A DNA stretch of 64,000 nt. Origin: Avibacterium sp. 20-132 (GTDB lineage: Bacteria > Pseudomonadota > Gammaproteobacteria > Enterobacterales > Pasteurellaceae). The translations under genes and the position numbers were made by a program. This document shows positions 48,334-58,969 of this stretch, piece by piece. The notes beneath the pieces were generated by a model. It ran no database searches. It was not told the DNA's origin and worked only from the letters and a program-made list of their open reading frames with translations. The first letter of the stretch is position 1. Every line of letters starts with the position of its first letter. Location of the stretch: positions 2,088,001 to 2,152,000 of the forward strand of contig NZ_CP091456.1 of the NCBI RefSeq assembly GCF_023611925.1, written 5' to 3'.

Positions 48334-49537
48334 ATGACAAGTGAACCACTTAAATCCTTAGATGAAATTTATGAAACACTTGCTTTTTTTCAGCGTGAAA
48401 ATGCTAAAAAAAAAATTATATGATGCGAGCCATTTTAGCCCTTTTCAATTTATAAGAACTAATGAAAATGGTTTATCTGAAATCATTGCGTTCTTACTTG
48501 ATCCTAGCCAAAATCACGGACAACAAGACTTATTTTTAAATAGTTTATTAAAATATTTAAACCTGCCAGAATATTTGTCTTATAACAATGTATCGGTAAC
48601 TTGTGAAAAAGTAACTTCAGAACGAGGGCGACATGATATTTTTATTGAAGGTTTTTTAGATAATAAACGCCAATGGATTATTTCTATTGAAAATAAGTTA
48701 AGATATGCAGCCGATCAAAATAACCAATTAGAAGATTATTGGGAAAATATTACTAGTTATAACCCTAATTTTTGTTGTTTGATCTATTTATCCCCGTTTA
48801 AGAAACCGCCTAGTGAACAATCTATTGATACAGATAGATGGAATAAATTAATTCAAGATAATCAAGCAAAAGTTATTGGTGTAGAAGATCTGATTAAGTG
48901 GCTGGAGCAAACGGCAATAATCGCTCCAAATATTCGGGCTTTTTGTCAGAGTTTTATACAATTTTTAAAGGAAGATATTATGAATGAAACAAAAGAAAAT
49001 AACCAACTATTAGATAAGCTAGTGGAAAATCCTGATTGGATTGAAGCAGCAACAACGTTATTGGATTTATCAGATAATATTTATAAAAAATTAGAAGATA
49101 GCTTGGTTCAGCAACTTCAGAATAAGCTTAAAGAAGAATATCCGAGAATGATTAAATATAACTGGCATTTTTATAATGTACATAAAGAAGGTATTTTCCT
49201 TGATAAAGAAGATAAAAAGTATTCTTGGAGTATAGGTATCGCAAATGACAATAAAAAGTATCATAATGTATATTATGGATTTTGGGCTAATAAAGATAAT
49301 ATCTCACAGGAAAATTACCAAAGATTAGAAGAAATGTTTAAATTAGAAGGATTTGAACAAGCTAAATGGTGGATACAATGGCAATATTGCAATGGAAACT
49401 TAAGAAATTGGGATGGAAAAACTTGGAAAGACGTTATCACTGGTCATCTAGCAAAACAAATTTTTGAGTTATTAGAACCCTTTATCAAGATAGCTAATAA
49501 GCATTTAGAAGAATTAGAAACGTTTGTTAATAAATAG
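48334..49537 (+). pseudogene. PD-(D/E)XK nuclease-like gene (PDDEXK_4 type), frameshifted in A10
   Basis: An ATG at 48334 opens MTSEPLKSLDEIYETLAFFQ RENAKKK and runs into ten A (48406-48415), after which the frame stops at TGA 48421. The +1 frame continues from LYDASHFSPFQF for over 370 codons. With nine A the two would join into one protein of about 400 residues. The domain shows NGLSEIIAFLLDPSQNHGQQ, then GRHDIFIEG (Asp) and WIISIENKLRY (E-x-K), the PD-(D/E)XK core. The C-terminal half is helical and unassigned. The gene may be phase-variable, expressed by slippage, or simply broken. A defence or DNA-repair role is possible but unproven. Confidence 0.75.
48406..48415 (+). repeat. A10 homopolymer within the nuclease-like gene
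   Basis: Ten consecutive A lie at codon 25 of the frame starting at 48334. One base fewer would restore the full reading frame. Tracts of this length are prone to slipped-strand change. Confidence 0.9.
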
Positions 49538-49568
49538 AAAAAGTGCGGTGATTTTTCACCGCATTTTT
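49538..49568. terminator. USS-based hairpin between nuclease-like gene and higA
   Basis: AAAAAGTGCGGTGA and TCACCGCATTTTT pair around TTTT, with one arm carrying a diverged USS (CCGCATTT). It lies between two convergent genes. Confidence 0.75.
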
Positions 49569-49579
49569 GTTATAAAAAA

Positions 49580-49879
49580 TTAAATTTTAAAAATCCGAGT
49601 TTCTCCCATAGGCATATCAATAGCAAGGCTGAGTTTTCCGCCCATTGTCTCTACATAGCGTTTAAGCGTAGAAAGGCGTAATTCATTGCCTCGCTGTTCG
49701 ATTTGTGCAACAGCAGGTTGTGAAATACCAAGGGCATCGGCCAGCTGTTTTTGAGAGATTTCCATTTCTTGACGAATGCTAGATAATCCTGACTCAAGCA
49801 GTAATTCTTCTGCTTTTTGCTCAATTCTTTGGCGAGCTTCAGGAGAAAACTCATCTAAAAGTTGTTCTAAAGTTTTCAT
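49580..49879 (-). CDS. higA: HigA-like Xre-family antitoxin
   Basis: The 99-residue protein has a central helix-turn-helix of the Xre type: MEISQKQLADALGISQPAVA followed by QIEQRGNELRLSTLKRYVE. The N-terminal 30 residues (LEQLLDEFSPEARQRIEQKA) form a likely toxin-binding helix. It is encoded 1 base after the toxin's stop codon, in toxin-first order, as in HigBA modules. It would bind the toxin and the palindromic operator upstream. Confidence 0.85.
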   Translation of the reverse strand: MKTLEQLLDEFSPEARQRIEQKAEELLLESGLSSIRQEMEISQKQLADALGISQPAVAQIEQRGNELRLSTLKRYVETMGGKLSLAIDMPMGETRIFKI

Positions 49880-49880
49880 T

Positions 49881-50240
49881 TCACTTCTCCAGTGTTCTTA
49901 AATAAGCGCTAAATTCAGCGTCAGCTTGTTTGATCATTCTCTTATAGAACTGTTTATCGTTGCTTTTATCACCTGCACATAAAATAATAGCTTGACGCAA
50001 GGGATCAAAAGCAAAAAGTGCTCTTAAGGGCTTGCCTTGATGTTGAATGCGTAGCTCTTTCATATTTGGGTATTGCGAACCTTTCAGCGTATCGGCATAA
50101 GGACGAGAAAGTTCGGGGCCAACCGTTTTTAAAAGTAAAAGTGCAGCGGTAACATCTTCTTGAATAGCATTGTTTTGCTGTTTCAACCAAGCAACAAAAT
50201 TATCCGTTAATATAACGTTCCAGTGCTGTGGTTTAGTCAT
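49881..50240 (-). CDS. higB: HigB-like RelE-superfamily toxin (Gp49/DUF891)
   Basis: The 119-residue basic protein matches the phage-derived Gp49-like HigB group: NVILTDNFVAWLKQQNNAIQ, GPELSRPYADTLKGSQYPNM, KELRIQHQGKPLRALFAFDP, and CAGDKSNDKQFYKRMIKQAD. Members cleave mRNA at the ribosome. The gene precedes higA with one intervening base and its promoter overlaps a perfect dyad at 50255-50287. The symbol is by family and order only. Confidence 0.85.
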   Translation of the reverse strand: MTKPQHWNVILTDNFVAWLKQQNNAIQEDVTAALLLLKTVGPELSRPYADTLKGSQYPNMKELRIQHQGKPLRALFAFDPLRQAIILCAGDKSNDKQFYKRMIKQADAEFSAYLRTLEK

Positions 50241-50254
50241 TTACCTACCTTTCA

Positions 50255-50287
50255 TAAGCTATAAATTATAATATAAATTATAGCTTA
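50255..50287. promoter_or_regulatory. Palindromic operator of the higBA-like module
   Basis: TAAGCTATAA (50255-50264) and TTATAGCTTA (50278-50287) are perfect 10-bp inverted arms with a 13-bp AT-only centre. The site ends 15 bases from the toxin start codon and so covers the promoter, as expected for autoregulation by antitoxin or complex. Confidence 0.75.
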
Positions 50288-50330
50288 TTATTCTATGCTG
50301 TCAAAGGCTATGTGAAAAATAAAACCTTTA

Positions 50331-53300
50331 TTACTTCATCGAAACACCGAGCCATTTGTGCATTTCTTTTGCATTCCAACCTTTGCGTTTGGCGTAGTCT
50401 AGCGCTTGATCTTCATCAATGCGACCTAGGGTGAAATAGTTGCTGGCTGGGTGGGTGAAGTACCAACCACAGACACTGGCAGCAGGCCACATTGCGTAGC
50501 TTTCAGTGAGCTTCATTCCAATGCGTTGTTCCACTTCAAGGAGATCCCAAATCAATTGCTTTTCTGTATGTTCTGGGCAACTTGGATAACCCGGGGCGGG
50601 GCGAATGCCGACATAATTTTCTGCAATGAGATTTTCATTATTGAAGGTTTCATTGGAATAGCCCCATACCTTAGTGCGAAGCTCAAAGTGTAAGTATTCT
50701 GCCATTGCTTCAGCTAAACGATCACCTATTGCTTGTAGTAAAATCGCATTGTAATCATCACCTGCGGCTTTGAAGCTATCCACTAAGTCGTGTTCTTCAA
50801 TGCCAGCACAGACGGCGAACATTCCGAGCCAATCTTGCTGTCCACTTTCGCGATCGGCGATAAAATCACTTAAAGCAAAATTATAGGGGCTTTTGCTATT
50901 TTTTCCGCGTTCACTTTGTTGTCGTAAATGGTGCGCAATACCTGCAACAGAAGTGCGGTCAGAATGTTGATAAATTTCAATATCATCGCCTTTACGATAA
51001 GCAGGGAAAATCCCCATAATACCACTTGGCTTGAGCTTGCCATTTTGTTCAAATTCATCGAGCATTTGTTGGGCATCATTATAGACTTTGCGTGCTTCCT
51101 CGCCGCCTTCAGGATAATCAAAGGCATCAGGATAGCCGCCCATTAATCCCCATAAACGGAAAAATGGCGACCAGTCAATAAATTGACGTAAGGTTGAAAT
51201 TGGCACATTTTTGTATTCGATAATGCCAGTTTGTTTTGGTTGTGGTATTTGATAATCCGCCCATTCGCCAGAAAACGCGGGGAACGCGTTAGCGCGTGCC
51301 TGTTCAATTGGGAGCTGTTGGCGTAATGGTTTGCGGTTGGCAAAACTGTGCTGAATTTTTTCGTATTCTTGTTTGGTACGTTGCCAAAGTTCCGCTTTGC
51401 TTTCTGGGTTCATCAAGGCAGCACAAACCGTTACTGCGCGGGACGCGTTGGTGGTGTAGATCACTTCGTGCTTGTATTTTGGATAGAGTTTGATCGCGGT
51501 ATGCTCTTTGGAGGTGGTTGCACCACCGATAATCACCGGTAAGCTGAAACCTAGGCGGTTCATTTCGCCTAAGAAGTATTCCATTTCATCTAAAGACGGT
51601 GTGATTAACCCACTCAATCCAATAATATCGGCGTTTTCGTTGATTGCTGTTTCAATGATTTTATCCGCCGGCACCATTACGCCGAGATCGATCACTTCAA
51701 AATTATTACATTGCAATACGACACTCACAATGTTTTTGCCGATGTCGTGGACGTCCCCTTTTACCGTAGCGATGACGACTTTTCCGCTTGAGACACCTTG
51801 CTGTTTGGTCGCGTTAATAAAAGGTTCTAAATAAGCGACGGATTGTTTCATCACGCGTGCGGATTTTACCACTTGTGGTAGGAACATTTTGCCGTCCCCG
51901 AATAGATCCCCCACCACATCCATTCCTGCCATTAATGGGCCTTCGATCACTTCCAATGGGGAGCTAAATTGCAAACGCGCTTCTTCCGTGTCTTCAATAA
52001 TATGGCTGGTGATCCCTTTTACTAAGGCGTGTTTTAGGCGTTCTTCCACAGGCCAAGTACGCCATTCAGCCACACCATTATCGTTATTTTCACTGGCGAC
52101 CCCTTTGTATTTGTCGGCAATATCTAGTAGGCGATCGGTGGCATCAGCTCGGCGATTGAGTACGGCATCTTCCACAATTTCACGCAATTCGGGATCAAGA
52201 TCATCATAAATTGCTAATTGACCCGCATTGACGATCCCCATATCCATACCTTGTTTGATCGCGTGGTAAAGGAAAACCGCGTGAATGGCTTCACGCATTG
52301 GATTGTTACCGCGGAACGAGAAGGAAACATTGGATACGCCCCCAGAAATTTTTGCGTGGGGAAGTGCGCGTTTAATTCGCCCTGTGGCGTTAATAAAATC
52401 GACGCCATAGTTGTTGTGTTCCTCAATCCCTGTGCCGATTGCAAAGATATTTGGGTCAAAAATAATATCTTCAGGAGGAAAGCCCACTTCATCAACCAAA
52501 ATATGGTAAGCACGGGTACAGATTTCCACTTTACGTTCTTCTGTGTCTGCTTGTCCGACTTCATCAAACGCCATCACCACCGCAGCAGCGCCATAACGAC
52601 GAATCAGTTTGGCTTGTGCGACAAATTTCTCTTTACCTTCTTTAAGGGAAATGGAATTGACAATCCCCTTGCCTTGAATAGATTGCAAACCGGCTTCAAT
52701 GACTTCCCATTTGGACGAATCGATCATCACTGGCACTTTGGCTGCATCGGGTTCAGTCGCCATAATATTAAGGAATTGCACCATACATTTTTCACTGTCG
52801 AGTAATGCTTCATCCATATTGACATCGATCACTTGAGCGCCATTTTCCACTTGGTCAATGGCAATCTCAATGGCTTCAGCATAGCGTTCTTCTTTAATTA
52901 ATTTTTTAAATTTTGCAGAACCCGTCACATTATTGCGTTCGCCTACGTTTACAAAGAGGCTGTTTTCATCAATGTTTAGCGGCTCTAAGCCAGATAAACG
53001 CATTGCCACCGGTAAATCAGGCAAGGCTCTTGGTGGCACATTTTTGACGACATTGGCAATGGCGAGGATATGTTCTGGCGTTGTTCCACAACAGCCTCCG
53101 ACAATATTAAGCCAACCATTTTCTGCCCATTCTTGAATGTAGCTAGCCATTTCCTCTGCACCTAAGTCGTAACCCCCAAAGGCATTTGGCAACCCTGCAT
53201 TAGGGTGAACAGACACATAGGTTTCACAGATTTTAGACATCACTTCCACATATTGACGCAATTCTTTTGGGCCTAATGCACAGTTTAAGCCGAAAGAAAG

Positions 53301-54020
53301 CGGTTTTACGTGGCGAAGCGAGTTATAAAATGCTTCGGTGGTTTGCCCTGAGAGCGTACGTCCTGAGGCATCGGTAATCGTGCCAGAAATCATAATAGGT
53401 AATTTGATCTCAAGTTCTTCAAACACTTGATCAATCGCAAAGGCGGCGGCTTTGGCATTGAGGGTGTCGAAAATCGTTTCGATCATAATCAAATCCGCGC
53501 CCCCTTCAATTAAGCCTTTGGTTGCTTCTGCATAGGCATCCACTAATTGCATAAAGGTGATATTGCGGTAAGCCGGATCATTGACATTCGGTGAAATAGA
53601 CGCCGTGCGGTTAGTTGGCCCAAGCACGCCAGCGACAAAACGGGGCTTTTCTGGCGTGCTATATTTATCCGCCGCTAAACGAGCCAATTTCGCGCCGGCA
53701 AAATTTAGCTCATAAGCGATACTTTCAAGGGCATAATCCGCTTGTGCAATGGTGGTGGCGGAAAAGGTGTTGGTTTCAATAATATCTGCACCAGCGGCAA
53801 GATATTTTTCGTGAATAGCTTGAATCACCAAAGGTTGGGTAAGGGTAAGTAAATCATTATTTCCGCGTAAATCGATCGGGCTATCTTTAAAACGTTCACC
53901 ACGAAAATCTGCTTCGGTGAGTTTATATTGTTGAATCATTGTTCCCATCGCACCATCTAAAATAAGAATGCGATCTTTAAGGGCTTGTGAAATAAGAGAA
54001 AAAGAAGGATGTTGTTTCAT
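50331..54020 (-). CDS. metH: Cobalamin-dependent methionine synthase
   Basis: The 1229-residue enzyme methylates homocysteine using methyltetrahydrofolate and methylcobalamin. Four modules are in order: the homocysteine domain ([20 protein letters not shown], with zinc cysteines in [12 protein letters not shown] and [12 protein letters not shown]), the folate domain ([18 protein letters not shown]), the B12 domain with the base-off histidine in [20 protein letters not shown], and the SAM-dependent reactivation domain ([20 protein letters not shown]). The length is that of E. coli MetH (1227). It lies 2 kb from the Btu-like uptake genes, fitting its need for B12. No cobalamin riboswitch or MetJ box was recognised upstream. 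Confidence 0.98.
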   Translation of the reverse strand: MKQHPSFSLISQALKDRILILDGAMGTMIQQYKLTEADFRGERFKDSPIDLRGNNDLLTLTQPLVIQAIHEKYLAAGADIIETNTFSATTIAQADYALESIAYELNFAGAKLARLAADKYSTPEKPRFVAGVLGPTNRTASISPNVNDPAYRNITFMQLVDAYAEATKGLIEGGADLIMIETIFDTLNAKAAAFAIDQVFEELEIKLPIMISGTITDASGRTLSGQTTEAFYNSLRHVKPLSFGLNCALGPKELRQYVEVMSKICETYVSVHPNAGLPNAFGGYDLGAEEMASYIQEWAENGWLNIVGGCCGTTPEHILAIANVVKNVPPRALPDLPVAMRLSGLEPLNIDENSLFVNVGERNNVTGSAKFKKLIKEERYAEAIEIAIDQVENGAQVIDVNMDEALLDSEKCMVQFLNIMATEPDAAKVPVMIDSSKWEVIEAGLQSIQGKGIVNSISLKEGKEKFVAQAKLIRRYGAAAVVMAFDEVGQADTEERKVEICTRAYHILVDEVGFPPEDIIFDPNIFAIGTGIEEHNNYGVDFINATGRIKRALPHAKISGGVSNVSFSFRGNNPMREAIHAVFLYHAIKQGMDMGIVNAGQLAIYDDLDPELREIVEDAVLNRRADATDRLLDIADKYKGVASENNDNGVAEWRTWPVEERLKHALVKGITSHIIEDTEEARLQFSSPLEVIEGPLMAGMDVVGDLFGDGKMFLPQVVKSARVMKQSVAYLEPFINATKQQGVSSGKVVIATVKGDVHDIGKNIVSVVLQCNNFEVIDLGVMVPADKIIETAINENADIIGLSGLITPSLDEMEYFLGEMNRLGFSLPVIIGGATTSKEHTAIKLYPKYKHEVIYTTNASRAVTVCAALMNPESKAELWQRTKQEYEKIQHSFANRKPLRQQLPIEQARANAFPAFSGEWADYQIPQPKQTGIIEYKNVPISTLRQFIDWSPFFRLWGLMGGYPDAFDYPEGGEEARKVYNDAQQMLDEFEQNGKLKPSGIMGIFPAYRKGDDIEIYQHSDRTSVAGIAHHLRQQSERGKNSKSPYNFALSDFIADRESGQQDWLGMFAVCAGIEEHDLVDSFKAAGDDYNAILLQAIGDRLAEAMAEYLHFELRTKVWGYSNETFNNENLIAENYVGIRPAPGYPSCPEHTEKQLIWDLLEVEQRIGMKLTESYAMWPAASVCGWYFTHPASNYFTLGRIDEDQALDYAKRKGWNAKEMHKWLGVSMK

Positions 54021-54132
54021 TTTGTTACAGCTTAGCGTTTAATAAATATAACAGGCATAATAGAAATAAGGTGGGGTTGTGTCAAACCTTATCTTTATGC
54101 GGGAAAATGTGTCGGGTAAACTTGTACAAGTT

Positions 54133-55425
54133 TTATGTGCTTGCAGGCACAAAATTTTGAAAAAATCCTACCGCACTTTGGAAATTTTCCCCATAGAAAA
54201 TGAGTGGGGTACGTTGGCGTTGCCAAACAGGTACATTATGCGCTTGCCACAATTTTTTAATGTCCTGATGAATGCCTTGTGCATTGCGAACTTTGCCCGA
54301 ATAAGCAAAACGAATGGAGATCGGTAAATTTGTCAGTGGGAGGGAATAAATTTGATCTTGCCACTGAACTTGAATGGCTGATTCCGTTTGGCTAAAACAA
54401 ATTGTTCCCAACTGATCGGGCAGTGCAAGGGGCTGATTTAAGATCACTGGAATGTGAATTTGGCGCAGATCGGCAAAGATTTCCGTTAAATACAGACGCT
54501 GTTGATAACGGCGGAGCATTTTATTTCCCAGTTGAAATTGTGGATTACGATCCGATTGAGCCAGAATCACATCTTGAATCAGTTGTTCTAACTGCTTGGT
54601 AGAAGGCATAGGCTGTTGTAAGGTTTCCAACCATAAGCGGAGCAGGGCGTTTTGTTTCAATACAGACCATTGGGAGAAATCCGTCAAATCAAAAGTGCGG
54701 TGCGTTTTATTGGCATATTTTTCTAGTTCAGGCTGTAATAATTCTGTTAAAAGTTGTTGCTGCTGCGCACAATGAGTGGCACTGCGTTGCACCGCTTGAT
54801 CGAAATTTGCCCAGCGTTCACGCAATTTCGGTAAGATTTCATTGCGTAAGAAATTGCGTTCGTACTGGTTATCTTGATTGCTTTCATCTTCGATCCAAGA
54901 TAACTGATTTTCTATGGCATATTGCCAAAGTTGTTGGCGAGAAAAGCCGAGTAGAGGGCGAAAAATACGCAGATTAAATACCGCACTTTGTGCTTTCATT
55001 GCAGATAAACCACTTACGCCACTGCCACGTTTTAAGGCAAGAAAAAAGGTTTCCGTTTGATCTTGTTGATGATGTGCGGTGAGTAACATTTCTTGTGTTT
55101 TAATATGACGCGCAATAGCCTGATAGCGTGCTTGGCGGGCAGCCGCTTCAATGCCCATTCCTTGAACAAGTTGCACTTTTTCTATGATTAGTGGAATGGA
55201 AAATTGTTGGCAAAGCTGCTGGCAGTGGCGAACCCAATCATCGGCATTAGGGCTTAATCCGTGATGAATATGGATCGCGCGCAACGCTAAGTGCGGTTGG
55301 TTTTCGCGTAATTTTGCTAACAGAGCAAGCAAGACGGTGGAATCCAGCCCACCGCTTAACGCAATAAGAAAATGCGTGTTAGGCTGGCGTTGTAATTGCT
55401 GTTGAACTTGCTCAATTAGCGTCAT
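54133..55425 (-). CDS. tilS: tRNA(Ile)-lysidine synthetase
   Basis: The 430-residue enzyme converts C34 of the CAU-anticodon tRNA-Ile to lysidine, so that it reads AUA. It has the PP-loop [14 protein letters not shown] near the N-terminus, [26 protein letters not shown] and [18 protein letters not shown] of the N-type ATP pyrophosphatase fold, then the TilS central and C-terminal domains. Two USS copies occur within the coding region. It follows pdxY by 14 bases on the same strand. Confidence 0.95.
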   Translation of the reverse strand: MTLIEQVQQQLQRQPNTHFLIALSGGLDSTVLLALLAKLRENQPHLALRAIHIHHGLSPNADDWVRHCQQLCQQFSIPLIIEKVQLVQGMGIEAAARQARYQAIARHIKTQEMLLTAHHQQDQTETFFLALKRGSGVSGLSAMKAQSAVFNLRIFRPLLGFSRQQLWQYAIENQLSWIEDESNQDNQYERNFLRNEILPKLRERWANFDQAVQRSATHCAQQQQLLTELLQPELEKYANKTHRTFDLTDFSQWSVLKQNALLRLWLETLQQPMPSTKQLEQLIQDVILAQSDRNPQFQLGNKMLRRYQQRLYLTEIFADLRQIHIPVILNQPLALPDQLGTICFSQTESAIQVQWQDQIYSLPLTNLPISIRFAYSGKVRNAQGIHQDIKKLWQAHNVPVWQRQRTPLIFYGENFQSAVGFFQNFVPAST

Positions 55426-55439
55426 AGCAGAGAGGCGTA

Positions 55440-56300
55440 TTACGCCAGTTTAACCGCTTTAAATTGGCTTACTGGGTGAACAATCTGTTCACGTGCCGCC
55501 ACAATTTGCAGCTCATAATTATCCTGCTGTTGCGTAACGGTCATTACATCATTGACGGCATTCGCCGTATGCTCAAAGGCTTCCACATCGCTTTTGCCGT
55601 TGAGTAAATTCGCCATAAATAGCCCCGCAGTTAAATCACCAACGCCAACAGGCTCTTTTTTGAATTGGTGAAGTGGGCGACTAATATGCCAAATGCCTTG
55701 TTCATTCGCGAATAACATTTCAAATTGGCTTGGATCTTGTCCTACCTTACTTAAATGTTTTACCAAGACTTTTTTCGGCCCTTTCGTTAAAATCAGGTTT
55801 ACTGCATTAATGGCTTGGGTAAAATTTTCTACAGGTAAACCACTCAACTCACGCAATTCAACCAAATTTGGGGTGATAATATCCGCTTGTGCCATAGCCA
55901 GATTGATAAGATTTTCTTTCACCCCATCTGCCACGATACATCCTTTGTCAGGATGTCCCATCACGGGATCGCATAAATAAATCGCATTTGGATTGCGTGC
56001 TTTCACTTTTTGTACGGCATTAATGATTTCTTCCACTTGCTCAGCCGCACCGATATACCCTGAAATCACCGCATCACATTTATGTAATTCACCAATATTA
56101 TCAATGCCTTGCACGATTTCACCAATTTGTTCTTGTGGCATTACCATTCCAGTCCATTGACCATATTGTGTATGATTAGAAAATTGAACGGTGTTTAACG
56201 CCCAAACATCAATACCGAGTAACTGCATCGGGAAGGTGGCAGATTTATTGCCAGCATAGCCATAAACAACGTGAGATTGAATAGAAAGAAGGTGTTTCAT
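55440..56300 (-). CDS. pdxY: Pyridoxal kinase PdxY
   Basis: The 286-residue ribokinase-superfamily enzyme phosphorylates pyridoxal to pyridoxal 5'-phosphate in the salvage pathway. Signatures are [20 protein letters not shown] at the N-terminus, [35 protein letters not shown] and [18 protein letters not shown] with the catalytic aspartate in GVGD. AAGGATAG precedes the ATG. It forms a likely pair with tilS downstream. Confidence 0.95.
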   Translation of the reverse strand: MKHLLSIQSHVVYGYAGNKSATFPMQLLGIDVWALNTVQFSNHTQYGQWTGMVMPQEQIGEIVQGIDNIGELHKCDAVISGYIGAAEQVEEIINAVQKVKARNPNAIYLCDPVMGHPDKGCIVADGVKENLINLAMAQADIITPNLVELRELSGLPVENFTQAINAVNLILTKGPKKVLVKHLSKVGQDPSQFEMLFANEQGIWHISRPLHQFKKEPVGVGDLTAGLFMANLLNGKSDVEAFEHTANAVNDVMTVTQQQDNYELQIVAAREQIVHPVSQFKAVKLA

Positions 56301-56347
56301 TTTGCTATCCTTATTGTGCTTTCTAAATTCTAAAAATGCGAGAAAGT

Positions 56348-56375
56348 AAAAGTGCGGTTAAAAAACCGCACATTT
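56348..56375 (-). terminator. Inverted USS terminator after accA
   Basis: AAAGTGCGGTT and AACCGCACATTT pair around AAAA; read on the minus strand it ends with a short T/A-rich run. It lies directly after the accA stop. Confidence 0.7.
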
Positions 56376-56381
56376 TTTATT

Positions 56382-57335
56382 TTAGCAATAACCGTAACTC
56401 ATTAAGCGTTGGTAACGGCGATCTAGCAAGGTGTCGGAATCAAGAATTTCTAAGTCGGCTAAATCATCAAGTAAACGTTGTTTCAGATTTTGTGCCATTT
56501 GCTCATAATTGCGATGCGCACCGCCCAATGGTTCAGGGATAATATTATCAATCAGTGATAATTTTTGTAGACGATCCGCGGTTAAGCCCATTACTTCTGC
56601 AGCAGTAGAGGCTTTTTCGGCACTTTTCCATAGGATAGAAGCACAGCCTTCAGGGGAGATCACAGAATAAGTACTGTACTGCAACATATTTACTTTATCC
56701 CCCACACCAATGGCTAATGCACCGCCTGAACCGCCTTCACCAATGACAGTACAAATAATCGGCACTTTTAGCATAGACATTTCACGCAAGTTGCGAGCAA
56801 TCGCTTCCGATTGCCCACGTTCTTCTGCACCTACGCCGGGGTATGCACCGGGTGTATCAATAAACGTGATAATAGGGAGTTTAAAACGCTCTGCCATTTC
56901 CATTAAACGTAAGGCTTTGCGATAACCTTCAGGGGCAGGCATACCAAAATTACGTTTTACTTTATCTTTTACGCTACGACCTTTCTGATGACCTATCACC
57001 ATAACCGGTTTACCGTCTAGACGAGCTAAACCACCTACAATTGCTTTATCATCAGCAAAGGCGCGATCGCCTGCTAATTCTTCAAATTCAGTGAAAATAT
57101 GCTCAATATAGTCTAATGTATAAGGACGATTCGGGTGGCGAGCCATACGGGAAACTTGCCACGCATCTAAATTCGCAAATGTTTTTTTGGTTAATTCTTC
57201 GCTTTTTTTCTGTAAGCGAGCAATTTCATCATCAAGATTGATTTCACTGTCTTGTCCCGCGACTGCGCGTAACGATTCAATTTTCGCTTCAAGTTCAGCA
57301 ATCGGGAGTTCAAAATCTAAGTATTCTTGGCTCAT
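56382..57335 (-). CDS. accA: Acetyl-CoA carboxylase carboxyltransferase alpha subunit
   Basis: The 317-residue protein, with AccD, transfers CO2 from carboxybiotin to acetyl-CoA, the first step of fatty-acid synthesis. It has the N-terminal helical region ([19 protein letters not shown]), the crotonase-type core with [40 protein letters not shown], and [20 protein letters not shown], and the C-terminal [17 protein letters not shown]. The length equals that of other gamma-proteobacterial AccA proteins. AGGAATAA precedes the ATG. Confidence 0.97.
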   Translation of the reverse strand: MSQEYLDFELPIAELEAKIESLRAVAGQDSEINLDDEIARLQKKSEELTKKTFANLDAWQVSRMARHPNRPYTLDYIEHIFTEFEELAGDRAFADDKAIVGGLARLDGKPVMVIGHQKGRSVKDKVKRNFGMPAPEGYRKALRLMEMAERFKLPIITFIDTPGAYPGVGAEERGQSEAIARNLREMSMLKVPIICTVIGEGGSGGALAIGVGDKVNMLQYSTYSVISPEGCASILWKSAEKASTAAEVMGLTADRLQKLSLIDNIIPEPLGGAHRNYEQMAQNLKQRLLDDLADLEILDSDTLLDRRYQRLMSYGYC

Positions 57336-57487
57336 TTGTTATTCCTAGTTTTTCGGCAAAATTAGTAAGCACTTTAGCAATATTTTACTTAGCGTGCAAA
57401 TATACCCAATATTTTATGCGTTTTTTGCAAAAAAAGTAGTGTTTTTTGCAGTTAGCTGGTTAGACGACTTGCTAAAATCTTTTTTTA

Positions 57488-58078
57488 TTATTTGGGAATG
57501 GGGGTTAATCCCTGCTTAATAATTTTTTCTAAAACACTGTAATCGCATTTATGCGATAAAATAGACGCTTGAATCATTTCATCTTCACTTACTTGTTCAA
57601 AATTTAAGTAAAAGCCTAGGGTTTTAGCTAATTGATGAATGAATAATCGTTGTGTTCGACCATTGCCCTCACGGAAAGGGTGTATCGCATTTATTTCCCC
57701 TAAATAATAAGCCAATCTTGCTGGGATTTTTTCAGAAGCTGTACTTTTTAAAAATTGTTCATTTTTTAGCTGATCAAACAATTTTTCTAACTCTGGAACA
57801 ATTCTTGAACTTGTTGCAAACATTGTATCACCTTTGCAAATATCAATATTTCTAATTTCACCTGCCCAAGAATAGATTTCATTAAACAAATGTTTATGAA
57901 TGGCTTTTAGGTGAGTAATATCAAATTGCCCTTGCATAGGTGTAATCAATAATATCGCAGTTTGAATCGCTGTAATTTGAGCTTCTTTTTTATCTAGTTC
58001 CTCTTGCGTTTCGATTTTTAGCTTATTAATGAGTACGCCATTTTTATTTAGCATAGGATCAGTGCTACGATACTTCAT
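57488..58078 (-). CDS. Fic-domain AMP-transferase toxin
   Basis: The 196-residue protein carries the full Fic active-site motif HPFREGNGRTQR (residues 133-144, catalytic His133). Other Fic helices are visible: LKAIHKHLFNEIYSWAGEIR and DICKGDTMFATSSRIVPELE, the target-docking flap. Fic enzymes move AMP from ATP onto target proteins; class I bacterial Fic toxins modify gyrase and topoisomerase IV. The small protein encoded just upstream, overlapping by 14 bases, is the expected antitoxin. All catalytic residues are present, so it should be active when released from inhibition. Nothing at its own N-terminus resembles the inhibitory motif. Confidence 0.92.
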   Translation of the reverse strand: MKYRSTDPMLNKNGVLINKLKIETQEELDKKEAQITAIQTAILLITPMQGQFDITHLKAIHKHLFNEIYSWAGEIRNIDICKGDTMFATSSRIVPELEKLFDQLKNEQFLKSTASEKIPARLAYYLGEINAIHPFREGNGRTQRLFIHQLAKTLGFYLNFEQVSEDEMIQASILSHKCDYSVLEKIIKQGLTPIPK

Positions 58079-58238
58079 TCGTTTTCACTTTTAATTCTGC
58101 AATAGTGATTTCACCAATTACCCATTTTTGAAAATAATGGAGTATTTCTGGGGGAAGGTATAGCCCTTCAAGCCGATTATTATCAATCGCAAATTGTAAG
58201 GCTTGCTGTTTAATCTGTTGTTCTTGTAGATGATGCAT
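58065..58238 (-). CDS. Small Fic antitoxin (VbhA-like)
   Basis: This 57-residue ORF starts at ATG 58238, after AAGGAATAAAATA, and overlaps the fic start by 14 bases. It reads MHHLQEQQIKQQALQFAIDN, then NRLEGLYLPPEILHYFQKWV, ending IGEITIAELKVKTNEVS. The segment NNRLEG matches the [ST]xxxE[GN] inhibitory helix of class I Fic antitoxins in its glutamate and glycine; the serine/threonine position is asparagine here. The tail (YFQKWVIGEITIAEL) is typical of VbhA-type antitoxins. The glutamate would block ATP gamma-phosphate binding in Fic. Order antitoxin-toxin with overlap indicates translational coupling. The ribA stop is 4 bases upstream. Confidence 0.85.
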   Translation of the reverse strand: MHHLQEQQIKQQALQFAIDNNRLEGLYLPPEILHYFQKWVIGEITIAELKVKTNEVS

Positions 58239-58242
58239 TATT

Positions 58243-58899
58243 TTATTCCTTACGTGGTACCTCTTCCTGACAATGTGGGCAGGTCATTAAGTGTTTTTCG
58301 TGGTTGTGAATAATAAAATGCCCCATTTTTTTGGCTTTAGTGTCAAGATATTCTGTATTGTAACGATTTTCCCCCACATTAAGCGGTACGCGTTCTACCA
58401 CGTTGATTCCCGCTTTTTTCATCGTATCAATTTTATTTGGATTATTGGTGAGTAGGCGGACTTGTTTTACGCCAAGCAGATCAAAAATATCCGCACAAAC
58501 TTCAAAGTTACGCTCGTCTGCGGCAAATCCTAAGGCAAGATTCGCTTCAATGGTATCCATTCCTTGATCTTGTAAAGAATAAGCACGAATCTTATTAATT
58601 AAGCCAATGCCTCGCCCTTCTTCACGGTGATAAATAAGCACGCCACGCCCTGCTTCACTAATTTGACGCAATGCAGTGGCAAGCTGAAAGCCACAATCAC
58701 ATTTCAGGCTGTGTAGGGCATCGCCCGTTAAACATTCAGAGTGAATACGAGCCAAAACAGGCTCATCTTGATTGCTAATATCGCCCATCACTAAGGCAAC
58801 GTGTTCTTTTTTTGTATCAGGAAACTCAAAGCCCACAATGCGGAATAAACCAAACTCGGTGGGTAAATTCGCTTCAGTAACCCGTTGAATTTTTGTCAT
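58243..58899 (-). CDS. ribA: GTP cyclohydrolase II
   Basis: I choose ATG 58899 ([17 protein letters not shown]), preceded by AAGGATTT; the frame is open much further upstream but that stretch is divergent promoter DNA. The 218-residue enzyme opens GTP to start riboflavin synthesis. It shows [20 protein letters not shown] with the zinc cysteines, [20 protein letters not shown] with catalytic residues, and [16 protein letters not shown]. The C-terminus extends about 18 residues beyond E. coli RibA with an extra CPHC pair. The Fic module follows immediately on the same strand; ribH is 2.2 kb away. Confidence 0.95.
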   Translation of the reverse strand: MTKIQRVTEANLPTEFGLFRIVGFEFPDTKKEHVALVMGDISNQDEPVLARIHSECLTGDALHSLKCDCGFQLATALRQISEAGRGVLIYHREEGRGIGLINKIRAYSLQDQGMDTIEANLALGFAADERNFEVCADIFDLLGVKQVRLLTNNPNKIDTMKKAGINVVERVPLNVGENRYNTEYLDTKAKKMGHFIIHNHEKHLMTCPHCQEEVPRKE

Positions 58900-58969
58900 A
58901 GCAAAATCCTTCATTCTTTTTTTATTGAATAATGTTAAAATGACGTTTTTATTATTATGAGTCATTAAA

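Noticed and set aside
54021..54132. Cobalamin riboswitch or MetJ boxes upstream of metH
   Set aside because: The gap is too short for a cobalamin riboswitch and contains no AGACGTCT-type repeats.
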